DNA from: Jaltomata sinuosa | Taxonomy: Eukaryota; Streptophyta; Magnoliopsida; Solanales; Solanaceae | DNA length: 64,000 bases | Assembly (NCBI GenBank): GCA_003996215.1 | Contig: QJPP01001642.1 | Coordinates: forward strand, 62,001 to 126,000 | Reading direction: 5' to 3' | In this document: positions 10,590 to 21,782 of the stretch, piece by piece | Numbering within the stretch: the stretch's first letter is position 1 | How the letters are laid out: every line of letters begins with the position of its first letter | Made by a program: the position numbers and the translations under genes | The notes under the pieces: model-generated | What the model saw: only the letters and a program-made list of their open reading frames with translations | Databases searched by the model: none | What the model was told of the DNA's origin: nothing

Positions 10590-12010
10590 ATGGTTACTAC
10601 CAGAATAACAGGGCAAGGCTAGCGGTCCCAGCAGCGGGCTCGACAGTTCGAGGCAGAGGTAGGAAAAGGGGCAGGGGACGGGCTGAAGTTGCACCCGCCA
10701 GGGGTGGAGCTCGAGTTGCTGCTACTGCACGTGAGGTAACCCCTCCCCCACCTCAGTACCCTGTGGCTGCAGATGTGGAGGAAGTAGTGGTAGAGGATGG
10801 AGGAGCTCAGGAGGAGGCGACATCGGTTAGGGGTACAGGCCTTCCTAATATGACACCAGAAGCTTTCAGGCAGGCTTGGGATATTTTGAGTGGATTGGTT
10901 GGTGCTGGAGCCATACCCGTAACTTATGCGAATCAGTCCTTGTATACTCAGCCAGCAGTTATTACTACACCAAGGATGGATGCAACTTCAGGCACTAATG
11001 ATCTTTTCAGGCCAATGCTAGGCCCGGTAATGACAGGTAATGAGCATGAAATACTGACTAAGTTTCTTAAGCTGAAACTCTAACGTTTCAGGGTACAGAC
11101 AAAGAGGATGCCTATGAGTTCATCTTGGATTGCCATTAGAGGTTGCATAAACTGGGTATTGTCCGTCAGCATGGGGTGGAGTTTGTCACTTTTCAGCTGC
11201 AGGGTGATGCCAAGCAGTGGTGGAGGTCTTATGTTGAGTGTCGGTCTTCTTTTCTACCTCCTCTGACTTGGGAGCAGTTCCATGCTTTGTTCTTAGAGAA
11301 GTACGTTCCCCATACTTTGAGGGACAGGAAGAAGGATGAGTTTCTAAACTTGGAGCAGGGTAACATGTCAGTCTCAGCTTATGAGGCTAAGTTTCATGCG
11401 TTGTCTAGATTTGCTACACAGATGTTGGGTTCCGAAGAGGAACGGGTCCGGTTGTTTATTAAGGGTCGCAATAGTGATCTGCAGGTACTGACAGTGCACA
11501 TGACTGCTTCGGGGAAAGGTTTTAATGATGTGGTGGACTATGTGAAGATGCTTAAGGGAGTTAGGCAAGCGGGGCAGGCTAAGGCTTTAGCCAAAAGGCC
11601 CCGGAATGAGGGGAATTTTGGTGGTTCATACTCCAGGGGCCAACATTAACAGGCTTATTCGGCCCGTCTTATTCAGCCAGCTCTGCCAACTACTATAGGT
11701 GGTCATCAGAGAGCTCAGTCTTCAGCTCCTAGAGGCCAGAGGGCATCTTATACATCAGTTAGCAAGCCTACCTTGGACTGTGGTTACTTCCATTATGATG
11801 AGTTGGGCCACTTTAATAGGGAGTGTCCACATAGGCAGGTAGGTAATCAGGGTCAGCAGCAGACTAGAGAAGTGGTTCCGGCAGGCAGATGTGGTAATGC
11901 TAGGGGTCGTCCACAGGGTGGGCGAGGTAATTTCTAGGGAGGCCGGGGAGATCGAGGGAATGGCAGCATAGGTAGAGGTGTGGCACAGTCGGCCCGGGAA
12001 GTTGCCTAAA
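10590..12010 (+). pseudogene. gag: gag of element C
   Basis: The start is probably ATG 10590 (MVTTRITGQG), with a TAG ten codons later and a frameshift near 10615. The next frame gives an Arg/Gly-rich basic N-terminus (about 10630-10720) and then a helical segment to 11083. A frameshift near 11080 and a stop near 11131 precede the capsid core (GDAKQWWRSYVE and LTWEQFHALFLEKYVP, about 11205-11310), which matches the retrotransposon gag family. A nucleocapsid knuckle near 11778-11825 (CGYFHYDELGHFNREC) is degenerate: the second Cys is absent and spacing is off. An RG-rich tail follows, with TAG at about 11937. Confidence 0.85.
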
Positions 12011-12410
12011 TCGATGATCGGGCACATTGCTATGCTTTTCCAGGAAGGAATGATGTGGAAGCCTCTGATGCGGTGATCACAGGTACTATTCTTGTTTTGA
12101 TAAAATGGCTTCAGTATTATTTGACGCATGATCTACGTATTCATATGTGTCTGTTAGTTTTGTTTTGGGTCTGAATTTGCATTACAATATCCTTGATTCT
12201 CTTATCTATGTATCTACCCCAGTTGGAGAGTCGGTGATTGTGACTAATGTGTACTGTGACTGTTTGGTGGTGTTTGTGGGGCTACGTACTTGGGTAGATT
12301 TAGTGATTCTGGATATGGCTGACTTTGATATTATCTTGGGTATGACCTGGCTATCTCCATATCATGCTGTGTTGAACTGTAACACCAAGATTGTGACTCT
12401 AGAAATTTAG
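12011..12410 (+). pseudogene. pol: Protease of element C, active-site codon replaced by a stop
   Basis: The retropepsin fold is recognisable from the substrate-loop and flap segments (FVLGLNLHYNILDSLIYVSTP, shortened, and DFDIILGMTWL near 12320-12355). The catalytic D-x-G-S-T motif reads D-A-stop-S-T, because TGA occupies the glycine codon at 12129-12131. The frame then stays open to TAG at 12410. The enzyme would process Gag-Pol; this copy cannot. Confidence 0.8.
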
Positions 12411-13915
12411 GGTAGGGATAGATTATAGTGGGAAGGTACATACAGGCCTAATTCAGTTAAGATAATATCGTTTGTTTGGGACAAGAAGCTAGTCGGAAGG
12501 GGGTGTCTAGCCTTCTTGGCTCATCTCTGGGATGATAGTGTGGAGTCCCTTTCTATTGAGTCAGTTCTGGTGGTGTCCGAATTTGTAGAGGTATTTCCAG
12601 CGGATTTGCCTGATATGCCTCCAAACAGGGATATAGATTTTTGTATTGATTTAGAGCCAGGCATTCGTCCCATCTCTATTCCTCCGTATAGAATGGCTCC
12701 GACAGAGTTAAGGGAACTTAAGACTCAGCTGCAGGAACTCCTAGATAAGGGATTTATACGTCCCAGTGCTTCATCTTGGGGGGTTCCAATTTTGTTTGTG
12801 AAAAAGAAGGATGATAGTATGCGGATGTGCATAAACTATAGACAGTTGATTAAGGTGACCATCCGAAATAAGTATCCTTTACCCCAGATCGATGATTTGT
12901 TTGACCAGCTTCAGGGTGCATCGGTGTTTTCAAAAATTGACTTGAGGTCGGGGTACCATCAGTTGAAAATTAGGCCTGAGGATATTCTGAAATCTTCTTT
13001 CCGGACTCGGTATAGACATTACGAGTTTCTAGTAATGTCGTTTGGTTTGACCAATGCGCCGGCAGCATTCATGAGTTTGATGAATGGAATGTTTAAGTCC
13101 TACTTGGATTCTTTTGTGATCATGTTTATTGATGATATTTTGATCTACTCTAAGAGTAGGAAGGAGCATGCTAACCATCTTCGCATTGTGTTGGAAATTT
13201 TGAGACATCGAAAGCTGTATGCAAAATTACTAAGTATGAGTTTTGGTTGACTTCTGTGGAATTTTTGGGGCATGTAGTGTCAGAAAAAGGGGTGATGGTG
13301 GATCTCCAGAAAATTGAGGCAGTTAAGAGTTGGGTCCAGCCTAGCTCTGTGACAGAGGTTAGAAGTTTTATTGGGCTTGCGGGGTACTACCGGAGGTTCG
13401 TGAAAAACTTTGCTTCTATTTCTACTCACCTGGCCAGGATGACACAGAAGGAGGTACCATTTGTGTGGTCCGACAAGTGCAAGGAAAGCTTCCAAAAGCT
13501 CAAGACACTTTTGACCATGGCTCCTATATTGTCCTTGCCGATTGAGGGTAAAGACTTTATTGTTTACTGTGATGCTTCACATTCTGGTTTGGGTGCTGTG
13601 TTGATGCAGGATAGGAATGTGATAGCCTATGCATCCAGGCAGTTGAAGGTGCATGAGAGGAATTACCCACTCATGAATTAGAGTTGGCAACGGTGGTTTT
13701 TGCTTTAAAAATCTGGAGACACTATCTTTATGGTGTCAAGTGTGAAGTATTCACAGATTATCACAGTCTGCAACATGTTTTCACTCAGAAGTATTTGAAT
13801 CTGAGGCAGAGAAGGTGGATGGAGTTATTGAAAGACTATGATGTGACCATTCAGTACCATCTGGGTAAGGCTAATGTGGTAGCAGACGCATTGAGCCGGA
13901 AGACTATTAGCATGG
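12411..13915 (+). pseudogene. pol: Reverse transcriptase and RNase H of element C
   Basis: The RT core is well preserved in 12516-13250: fingers SWGVPILFVKKKD, palm KIDLRSGYHQLKI and catalytic FIDDILIYSKS near 13125. A one-base frameshift near 13225-13245 leads into a second frame (VEFLGHVVSEKGV). RNase H follows with FIVYCDASHSGLGAVL (about 13555-13600). A one-base loss near 13670 creates TAG 13679 and shifts the frame again, which then gives the RNase H end (EVFTDYHSLQHVF and ANVVADALSRK, about 13745-13905). Confidence 0.92.
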
Positions 13916-15509
13916 GTAGCTTGGCTTGTTTGGGGGTTTCCAAACGATCGTTAGCTAAGGAAATTCAAACTCTGGAGGCCAAGTTCATGCACTTGGGGGT
14001 TTTATATCAAGGTGGGTTGTTGTCCAGCATTGAGGTCAAGGCCACCTTCATAGAGGATAGAAAGGCAAAACAATTTCAGGATCCGAAACTGGGCAAGTTG
14101 CGAAGTAAGGTGATATTCGGAGAGTCCAGAGATGTTATGTTAGACTCTGGGGGTGTGTTGCATTTCAGGGAGAGGATTTGTGTTCCTCGGGTTAATGATA
14201 TGATTCCAAAAATTCTGACAGAAGCTTATGGTTGGCGGTACTCGATCCATTCGGGTGTAACTAAGATATACAGGAATTTGAGGCAGTGTTACTGGTGACT
14301 CGGGATGAAAAGGGACATTGTAGATTTTATGTCCAAGTGTCAGAATTGTCAGCAGGTAAAGTATGAACATCAGAGACCTGCGGGGTTACTTCAGAGTATG
14401 CCAATTCCAAAGTGGAAGTGGGAAATAATAGCCATGGATTTCGTGGTGGGTCTTCCCAAGACTTTGGGAAAGTATGACTCGATCTGGGTCATTGTCAATA
14501 GGCTGACCAAGTCCGCTCATTTCATTCCAGTCAGGGTAGATTATAATTTGCAGCAATTGGCAAAAATCTACGTAAAGGAAGTTGTGAGACTGCATGGGGT
14601 GTACTGTCCATCATTTCAGACAGAGGTATGCAAATCACTTCGAAGTTCTGGGGCAAGCTACATGAAAAGTTGGGTACACAACTCATTTTTAGCACAACTT
14701 TCCATCCTCAGACTGAAGGTCAGTCAGAGAGGACAATCCAGGTATTGGAGGACATGCTGAGAGCATGTGTGATGGACTTCAGTGGTCATTGGGACCAGTT
14801 TCTACAGTTGTGCAAATTCTCGTACAACAACAGCTATTATTCCAGTATTGACATGGCACCGTTTGAGGCTTTGTATGAGAGGAATTGCAGATCACCGGTT
14901 GGGTGGTTTGAGCAAAGGAATATGAAGCCTCTAGGTGTGGACCTGGTAAAGGAAGCACATGAAAAGGTGAGGAGCATACAAACCAAGTTACTAGCTGCTC
15001 AAAGCAGGCAAAAGGAATATGTAGATCTTAAGGTCCGGGATATGGACTTTCAGGTTGGTGAACACGTTCTATTGAAAGTGTCACCAATGAAAGGGGTGAT
15101 ATGATTTGGCAAGAAGGGAAAGCTTAGCCCTTGGTTTATCTGTCCGTTTGAAGTCCTCGAGATAGTGGGGCCAGTGGCTTACAGGTTAGCACTGTCACCT
15201 AGTTTGTCGGGCGTCTATCTGGTATTTCATGTATCCATGCTTAAGCGATACCATGGGGATGGGGACTACATGATCAAGTGGGATGAGGTGCTTTTTGATA
15301 AAGATCTTTGTTATGAGGAGGAGACAGCCTTGATTCTTGCTCGGGATATCCGGAGACTGAGGACAAAGGTAATTGATATGGTAAAGATTCAGTGGAAGCA
15401 TCATCCGGTTGAGGAAGCCACTTGTAAAACCGAGAAGGACATGCAGGACAAGTACCCTCAACTATTTGAGGATTCAGGTACTACACTTCTCTTCTATTAT
15501 TTTCCATAA
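13916..15509 (+). pseudogene. pol: Integrase with C-terminal chromodomain, element C
   Basis: The zinc-binding H-H-C-C region includes SKCQNCQQVKYEHQRPAGLL (about 14335-14385). The DDE core is split: MDFVVGLP holds the first Asp (about 14435), the second Asp lies after a frameshift near 14605 (SDRG), and the Glu is in QTEGQSERTIQ (about 14710). TGA stops at 14296 and 15102 interrupt it. After the GPY/F region (GPVAYRLAL) comes a chromodomain-like tail (VKIQWKHHPVEEATCK, about 15385-15430), known in chromoviruses to guide integration to heterochromatin. The coding region ends at 15509, 50 bases before the 3' LTR. Confidence 0.9.
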
Positions 15510-15558
15510 ATTTGGGTTTGATCGTTCGAGAATGAATGATGGGTAAATTGGTAGCTAT

Positions 15559-17755
15559 TGTAACGACTGGATCCGTCGTTATGGTTAAGTCAATCGTGCC
15601 AAGTTTTAGAGTCAGAAAACTCTGGTTTTGGGAGTTTGAAATTCTAGGCTAGGCTAGTCTTGGCCGGTTTTGGAGCAAGGTAGAGTCTAGGGAAATTCGG
15701 GTAAGGATGGGTCTAGATGTCTTGGGTTAAGCTAGTTTTACGCGTATCCAAGACATAAAGGAGTCCAGGGGACTTTTCAGAATCACTTTTGGGTTAGTAG
15801 AACTCTCAGAATCACGTCTGACGTGAACAGGGTTGTTTTGGGACATCGGGGGAACTAAGTGTGTTGTGAAATGGCCAAAATTGGCAGATTTACAGATTTT
15901 CTGCCCGTGACGAGTGTTGTGGGGCGCAATAGCAGCCACCGCTATAGCAATAGAAATTACCTCTATAGTGGCGGTCAAGAGACGGTCAACCCACTTAAGA
16001 CCGCTATAGCGGGACCGCATTAGCGGAGCGTGGACTGCTGTAGCGGACCGACGGGGTCTTAATGCAAAAAATATTCTCCAAACAACAATTTTCACAAGTT
16101 GGTTTTGGGAGAAGGGCTGGGCGATTTCCAGGTGATTTTCTTCATTCTTCCGTCAAAAATCGTTCCTACGGTAAGGTTTTTGTTCCCCACACTTGTACTA
16201 CATTTTCCTATGCGATAGAATTGCTAGGAGGGAATTTGGGGAAGGTTGGAATGGCCTAGGAATGGTAAAATTCGGGGAAGAAGGGGGTTCCAATTATGTG
16301 TGTTCTTGGGTGTTGGTTAAATTTCCTTAAAATGATCACAGGTTAGTTAATTTCCTATTTTATCAGTAAAAAAATGATAGAACTAGGAGAATTAACGAGG
16401 AAAAAGCCCGGGAAAAGGGGGATGATCATGGGTGGCCTGGGGTTTGGGGATTTGATATAATCCGGGTAATGTACAGGCCTGTATGTTAATTATATGCAAT
16501 GTGTGTTATTTTTAGACCAAGAACAAGTGAGGAATCCGGAACACGGAAAAGATCAGGTTGAGTAGAGCTTGGACCATTCGAGGTAGGTGATGGCTTGCAT
16601 ATTTCTGTTAATATGTATATTTCTTGTACTCATTATCTAGGTGATAGTATGTTTTACATTGCTTAGGGAAATTATGTGGAATGTCTAGTTTCTGTTTACA
16701 GTATGTGATTTGAATGGTGGTTACTTATTGATTTTACAAGTTGTGTGCATTCATCTATGATTGTGGTTGTGACATTCAGTTGGATCGGGTACCACGCCTA
16801 GTATGGGAAATACATTCGGCTGGCTCGGGTACCACGCCTGGTACGGGTTTACATTTATTGCATATTGCATGGTGATTATTGTATTACATTGATTGTTGTT
16901 GGTTCGAGTGTGGACCGAGTTGTTTTGCTTAATGTAATACTTGTTGGTTCCTTGAGTGAACCGGGTTGTGTATTGAAAGGTGCTATCTTGGTTGGTGGTC
17001 CTTGAGTGGCCGGGAACTGTTGTCTAACTATTGGTTTGGTCTTGGTTTAGGCCGGGTTAATCATTATTAACAGTAATTATCTAGAGGGAATCCCAGGGTG
17101 GTTCCGGGCTAGACGGAAAGGTATAGTTATGGTTATATGTGTAGATTAGAATGGTAAGAGATAGATTCATGTGGTAACAAGTTAGGTATAGACCTGTAGT
17201 CTAGATATGCCTGAGTTATTATTGCAATGTTTCCTTACTCGTTGCTGGATTTGTGTACTGTTTATATACTGCATTATTGATATACGGGCTGATGATCCTA
17301 CCATTACACAGTGGTGGTGTACTGATACTGCACTTGTCTTTCTTTTAGTGAGTATAGGAAATCTTCCGGCGGCTGAGACGAGACCTCAGATTTAGCACCG
17401 ACGATTCTGATCATCAAGGGTGAGCTAATGATTTCGAGCTATCTTGGGATTATTTCTACAGTTTTAGTCCATTTGTTTGGACATGAAAACTATTCTTTAT
17501 TTTTGGTTCGGGGTTGCATCCCCGCATTCTAGATTTGTTATAGATGTTTGGTACGATGACTTTCAGTTCCTAGGAAGAATTTTCCGCAGGATTGTTTACT
17601 TATGATAGTTTTTGATTAGTTTTGCTTATCTTTATTGTTTGTTTTCATTTATGCTTGCTGGATTTAGGCTGTTAGTCTAGGTAAGGGTGGAACTCTATTG
17701 GTTTGCTCATCTGGGGGTTGGGTGGGTTCCACTCCCGATGGATTGGGTCGTGACA
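15559..17755 (+). repeat. 3' LTR of element C
   Basis: It starts TGTAACGACTGG and ends GGGTCGTGACA. It is about 60 bases shorter than the 5' LTR, mostly because it carries two instead of three 40 bp GGTACC-hairpin units (about 16787-16850). A palindrome cluster lies at 15925-16046. The ORFs at 15727-16095 (minus), 16062-16259 and 17207-17395 overlap LTR sequence and have no domain. Confidence 0.93.
15925..16046. promoter_or_regulatory. CTATAGCGG palindrome cluster in element C 3' LTR
   Basis: It is the counterpart of 8483-8618 with one exact CCGCTATAGCGG (about 16001) and several decayed copies. The two LTRs differ at many of these sites. Confidence 0.55.
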
Positions 17756-17760
17756 TGACA
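17756..17760 (+). repeat. Target-site duplication of element C, right copy
   Basis: TGACA directly follows the 3' LTR end. After it, element A's coding sequence resumes (HALEDHLAKNPVDEDYEP). Confidence 0.85.
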
Positions 17761-18443
17761 TGCATTAGAGGATCATTTAGCAAAAAATCCGGTTGATGAA
17801 GATTATGAGCCACTCAAACTTACTTTCCTGATGAAGAAATTCTGTTTGTAGGCGAAGATATTGTCGAGTTGTACCCGGGGTGGAGATTATTCTTCGATGG
17901 AGCGGTCAACTTCAAAGGTTCAGGCATTGGGCAATCCTAGTATCAGAAACTGGTCAGCACTACCCGGTGACAGCTAAACTCCATTTCTCGTGCACCAACA
18001 ACATGGCCAAGTACAAAGCTTGTATTCTCGGTATCCAATTAACTATTGATATGGATGTCCAAGAACTCTTGGTTATCGGTGATTCTGATTTGCTAATTCA
18101 CCAAGTTCAAGGCGAATGGGCTGTAAAGAACCCTAAGATTGTGTCGTATATGAAGATAGTCCAAAACCTGTGCAAGAGATTCTGGAAGATCGAGTTCAAG
18201 CACACTCTGAGGATTAAAAATGAGTTTGCCGATGCCTTGGCAACCATATCCTCCATGATTCAGCACCCCGATCAGAATTATATCTATCCACTGGTGATAG
18301 GTCTGAGAGAGCAACCCGCACATTGTGCTCAAGTTGAAGCAGAATTGGATGGATAACCATGGTATCATGATATCAAGAGGTACCTAGAAGCCAGAGTCTA
18401 TCCTAAAGATATGATCGCCAACTAAAAGAAAACCATCCGCCGA
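17761..18443 (+). pseudogene. pol: Second, archaeal-type RNase H of element A
   Basis: After the linker (about 17761-17865) comes LFFDGAVNFKGSGIG with the first catalytic Asp. A one-base loss near 17930 then shifts the frame into ILVSETGQHYPVTAKL. The remaining motifs are NNMAKYKACILG (Glu position changed to Lys in the E-A/Y-E block), ELLVIGDSDLLIHQVQGEW and NEFADALATISSM. This is the RVT_3 archaeal-like RNase H that Tat elements carry in addition to the standard one, between RNase H and integrase. A stop occurs at 18354-18356 and another near 18423. Confidence 0.88.
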
Positions 18444-19597
18444 ATGGCCAACAACTTTTTCCTAAATGGAGAAATCCTGTATAAGAGGACTCCAGATCTT
18501 GGATTCCTAAGATGCGTTGACTCGGTTGAAGCCACAAGGTTGTTAGAAGAGGTAGATGCTGGAGTATGTGGTCCTCACATGAATGGGTTCACCTTAGCCA
18601 AGAAGATCTTGCGATCCGGATACTTCTGGATGACCATGGAAAATGACTGTAACAAGTTCGTGCAAAAGTGTCACAAGTGCCAGATCCACGGAGATTTGAT
18701 TCGAGTGCCACCTAGTGAGCTTCATGCTATGAGTACACCTTGGCCTTTTGTAGCTTGGGGCATGGATGTCATTGGGATTGTTGAGCCGCCCGCCTCGAAT
18801 GGACACATATTTATTTTGGTAGCTATTGATTATTTCACCAAGTGGGTGGAAGCTGCTTCCTACAAGTCTGTAACCAAGATAGTTGTAGCAGATTTTGTCA
18901 AAAGCAGCCTAATCTGCCGATTCGGGATCCCTGAGTCAATCATCACAAATAATGGGGCAAACCTGAACAGTCACTTGATGAAAGAAATATGTGAGAAATG
19001 CAAGGTCACTCACCGCAATTCGATCGCATACCGACCACAAATGAATGGAGCTGTGGAAGCTGCCAACAAAAATATCAAAAAGATCCTAAGAAAGATGGTG
19101 GATAGTCATCGATATTGGCACGAGATGTTACCCTACGCTTTGTTAGGATAGCGGACAACCATCAGGACTTTGACCGGAGCGACTCCTTATATGTTGTATA
19201 TGGTTCGGAAGAAGTGATACCCGCTGAAGTCAAAATACCATCCCTTAGGATCATTCAAGAAGCCGAGCTGAGCAATAAAGAATGAGTTCACACTCGTCAC
19301 GAGCAACTCATGTTAATTGATGAGAAAATAATGAGTGTCGTATGCCATGGTCAACTGTACCAGCAGTGAATGATCCGTGCATTCAACAAAAGAGTGAGAG
19401 CTCGTATGTTTGCCATAGGACAACTGGTCCTTAAACACATTTTTCCCCATCAGGAGGAATACAAAGGAAAGTTTGCACCCAATTGGCAAGGGCAATACGT
19501 CGTCCAGAAGGTGCTATCTGGAGGAACTCTGATTCTATCCGAAATGGATGGTAAAGTGTGGACTAAACCAATCAATTCTGATGCTGTGAAGAGATAA
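18444..19597 (+). pseudogene. pol: Integrase of element A
   Basis: The zinc-binding region (HMNGFTLAKKILRSGYFW, then CNKFVQKCHKCQIHGD) is followed by the catalytic core. The first Asp is kept in WGMDVIG (about 18770). The second lies in a conserved TDNGAN-type motif that here reads TNNGANL, so Asp is replaced by Asn (about 18945). The Glu is in GAVEAANKNIKK (about 19050). A TAG at 19149 and frameshifts lead to the C-terminal GPY/F-like part in 19370-19597 (APNWQGQYVVQKVLSGGTL), ending at TAA 19597. The D-to-N change alone would abolish integration. Confidence 0.88.
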
Positions 19598-19703
19598 TAT
19601 GCCTGAGGATAGCTTTTCTTTAATTTTTTTCCCTGTAATCACACTTTCTAATTGTAATCATTTTGCACTTAGTAATAGCCTAAATTTTGCCCTATCCTCT
19701 CTT

Positions 19704-19775
19704 TACGAACTACGTTTGACCTAAATTTTCAAGAATGAGATACGTAGGAAGCCTGTGTCGACTTTGGTCAACCCT
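19704..19775 (+). repeat. GAACTAC...GATACGTAGG module, copy 2
   Basis: Starts GAACTACGTTTGACCT and contains GAGATACGTAGGAAGCC, about 100 bases after the integrase stop. Confidence 0.8.
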
Positions 19776-19803
19776 TTAGGAAAATTTATCTTTTCCCCTT
19801 CCT

Positions 19804-19880
19804 TCTTGAACTATGTTTGACCTGAATTCTCAAGAATGAGATACGTAGGCGGCCTGTGTCGGCTTCGGTCACCCCTTTGT
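19804..19880 (+). repeat. GAACTAC...GATACGTAGG module, copy 3
   Basis: Starts GAACTATGTTTGACCTG and contains GAGATACGTAGGCGGCC. It is the closest match to copy 2, so the two probably arose by local duplication of about 100 bp. Confidence 0.8.
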
Positions 19881-19908
19881 TATTTCCAACATTCTCCCAC
19901 TTCGAGTG

Positions 19909-19972
19909 TGGGAACTACGTTTGACTTGATTCCTGCTTCAATGGGATACGTAGGCGCCACAACGGCTCAGTC
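19909..19972 (+). repeat. GAACTAC...GATACGTAGG module, copy 4
   Basis: Starts GGAACTACGTTTGACTTG and contains GGGATACGTAGGCGCC. A half-copy (GATACGTAAATGCC) follows near 20075. Confidence 0.75.
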
Positions 19973-19984
19973 ATATCACCCCAG

Positions 19985-20330
19985 GAAATGGAAACTGGGG
20001 TAGAATATTTGAGAAAGGAATCTCAAAAATTCAGAAGAAGAAGGCCATCTCCAGCAAAACAAGTGAATGCTTGTAGATACGTAAATGCCACAATGACCCG
20101 GTCGTATAACCCAGAAAATAGAAACTGGGGCAGAATTTTCGAGAAAGAAATCTCGAAAATTCAGAAAGCAAAGAGCACTCTCCAACAAGTCAGAATACAG
20201 AATATACCAAGAAATAATCTCGTAACCCTCACAGAGTCTCAAGTCCCTTGCCAATGGAATGAGATTCATTATGAAACCTTTAACTGGGGTAGAAATTTTG
20301 AGGAGGACCTCAAAATTTCCACGAAGCTTC
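19985..20330 (+). repeat. About 120 bp unit, three diverged copies
   Basis: Units begin GAAACTGGGG(T/C)AGAAT and include a hairpin-forming pair TTTGAGA...TCTCAAA or TTCGAGA...TCTCGAA. The arms of the second unit (TTCGAGA/TCTCGAA) change together relative to the first (TTTGAGA/TCTCAAA). The third unit is partial. Confidence 0.6.
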
Positions 20331-21404
20331 ATTCAAGAGTTCAACATTAAACTCCGGAGAATTCCCCAGAACTGAGAGATCAGAGTCTACTTCAAAAATT
20401 CCCAAGTCCTAAGTGGATTAATCCTCAGCTGTGATAGATTTCTCGAAAAAGCATTTTTGAGTTCCCTAGCAAAGACAACAAACAATCTCCACAGATCACC
20501 AACAGTATGTTAGAAATGCCAAGACCTCGAATAAAGGACATTCGTTGAGATAGCACATGACATGATAGGCAGAGACATTTCCAAAATATCCTTTTTCAAA
20601 ATCTTGGTTTTCCAAAGAAATTATTTGAAAAAATTCCTTAGAAAAGATTAGTTTTACTCCTTTAATGTGATTTTGTATTATGTCTACCATGGACTAGAGA
20701 GAGTCAAAGGTGATGAGTACTCGAGGTTGGAAAGCACGTGGAGAAGATAAAACAAAGAGCAGAAGATCGAAGGAGGTCAACACAGACTATTTTCGGCGAA
20801 AACTAACAATTTTTCTGTGGATGCAGATTGTCCACAAAAGTATGATAGAAGACAGTCCCTCGTTATCCAATGCGTTCAATAAAACACAACGAGACCATAT
20901 GCCTCAGAATTTGGCGAGAAAAACCCAAAGCAGTGGAAAGAAGCCAAAGAGGCAAAAGTCCCTAGAGCGGATGAATCTTCTTGTAGTTCGCAGAAACTAC
21001 TTGATAAAGAGAGACTGACAACATCCTCAAATCCCCAAAAAGATCAGAACATTTTGGTTAGTTTCAAATTGGGACACCCAAACAAGAGATCGATGACGTT
21101 CTCCACCAATCCCTGACAAGTCAGAAATTACCACAAACAGACGATATTCAAAGACGGTATTTATGGCTGTCCCCAGAAATGGGCACGACCATTTCATTCA
21201 TATTTTAAATGAAAGTTGTTTTGATTAGCTTCATAGACTTTGTCTTTAAAGTTTTGATTATGGTCGCTAGCAAAGGCGACACTGTGTCTACTAATTTATT
21301 TTCTTCGAGCACACTTACACACAAAGGAGTTAACAGGACAACATACAAATCAAACGTGATATTTTTTGCAACTGCTACGCATGTCATTGCACGATCATCA
21401 ACAT

Positions 21405-21632
21405 TTATATTTGCATGTCAAGAGGACCATGCCAAGAGGGCCATTCATAGTTGCATATAAAGAGGACCATGCCAAGAGGGCCATTCATATTTGCATGTCA
21501 AGAGGACCATGCCAAGAGGGCCATTCATATTTGCATGTCAAGAGGACCATGCCAAGAGGGCCATTCATAATTACATGTCAAGAGGACCATGCCAAGAGAG
21601 ACATTCATATTTGCATGTCGAGAGGACCATCA
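21405..21632 (+). repeat. 40 bp direct-repeat array, about 5.5 copies
   Basis: The unit is CATGTCAAGAGGACCATGCC followed by AAGAGGGCCATTCATATTTG. Units abut with no spacer. The same array reappears at 30080-30290. The ORFs here in all three plus frames are repeat translations. Confidence 0.92.
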
Positions 21633-21782
21633 TCATCAAATACCGCAAATCCACATCCCCTGCGAAGACTATTTCCCTCTACTGGCCGGTTGCAAAGAGG
21701 ATGACATTCATAGGCATCCCTAAGTCGCACTTGTTGCGCAGGATCAACCCCTATCATATTTATATTCGAGATCATGTGAGAC

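Larger units (their letters stand above)
8119..17755 (+). mobile_element. Element C: Tekay-type Ty3 chromovirus, complete but degenerate
   Basis: The element has two LTRs (8119-10374 and 15559-17755), an initiator-Met tRNA primer-binding site and gag, protease, RT, RNase H, integrase and chromodomain in the Ty3 order. A C-terminal chromodomain-like segment places it among chromoviruses, and the gag/RT/IN sequence resembles the Tekay (Del) clade. It is inserted into element A's pol in the same orientation. At least five frameshifts and five in-frame stops make it non-autonomous. Confidence 0.92.
19598..21782 (+). other. 3' noncoding region of element A, part 1
   Basis: No gene is supported. 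It holds three copies of the GAACTAC...GATACGTAGG module, three copies of an approximately 120 bp unit (19985-20330) containing short inverted repeats around TTGAGA/TCTCAA, and the 40 bp array at 21405-21632. The ORFs at 19988-20350, 20710-21018 and 21209-21460 have no recognisable domain. The region continues at 33021 after the element B insertion. Confidence 0.75.

Noticed and set aside
21405..21632. Regular 40 bp repeats that look CRISPR-like
   Set aside because: Units abut without unique spacers, and the setting is a plant retrotransposon. It is a simple tandem array.
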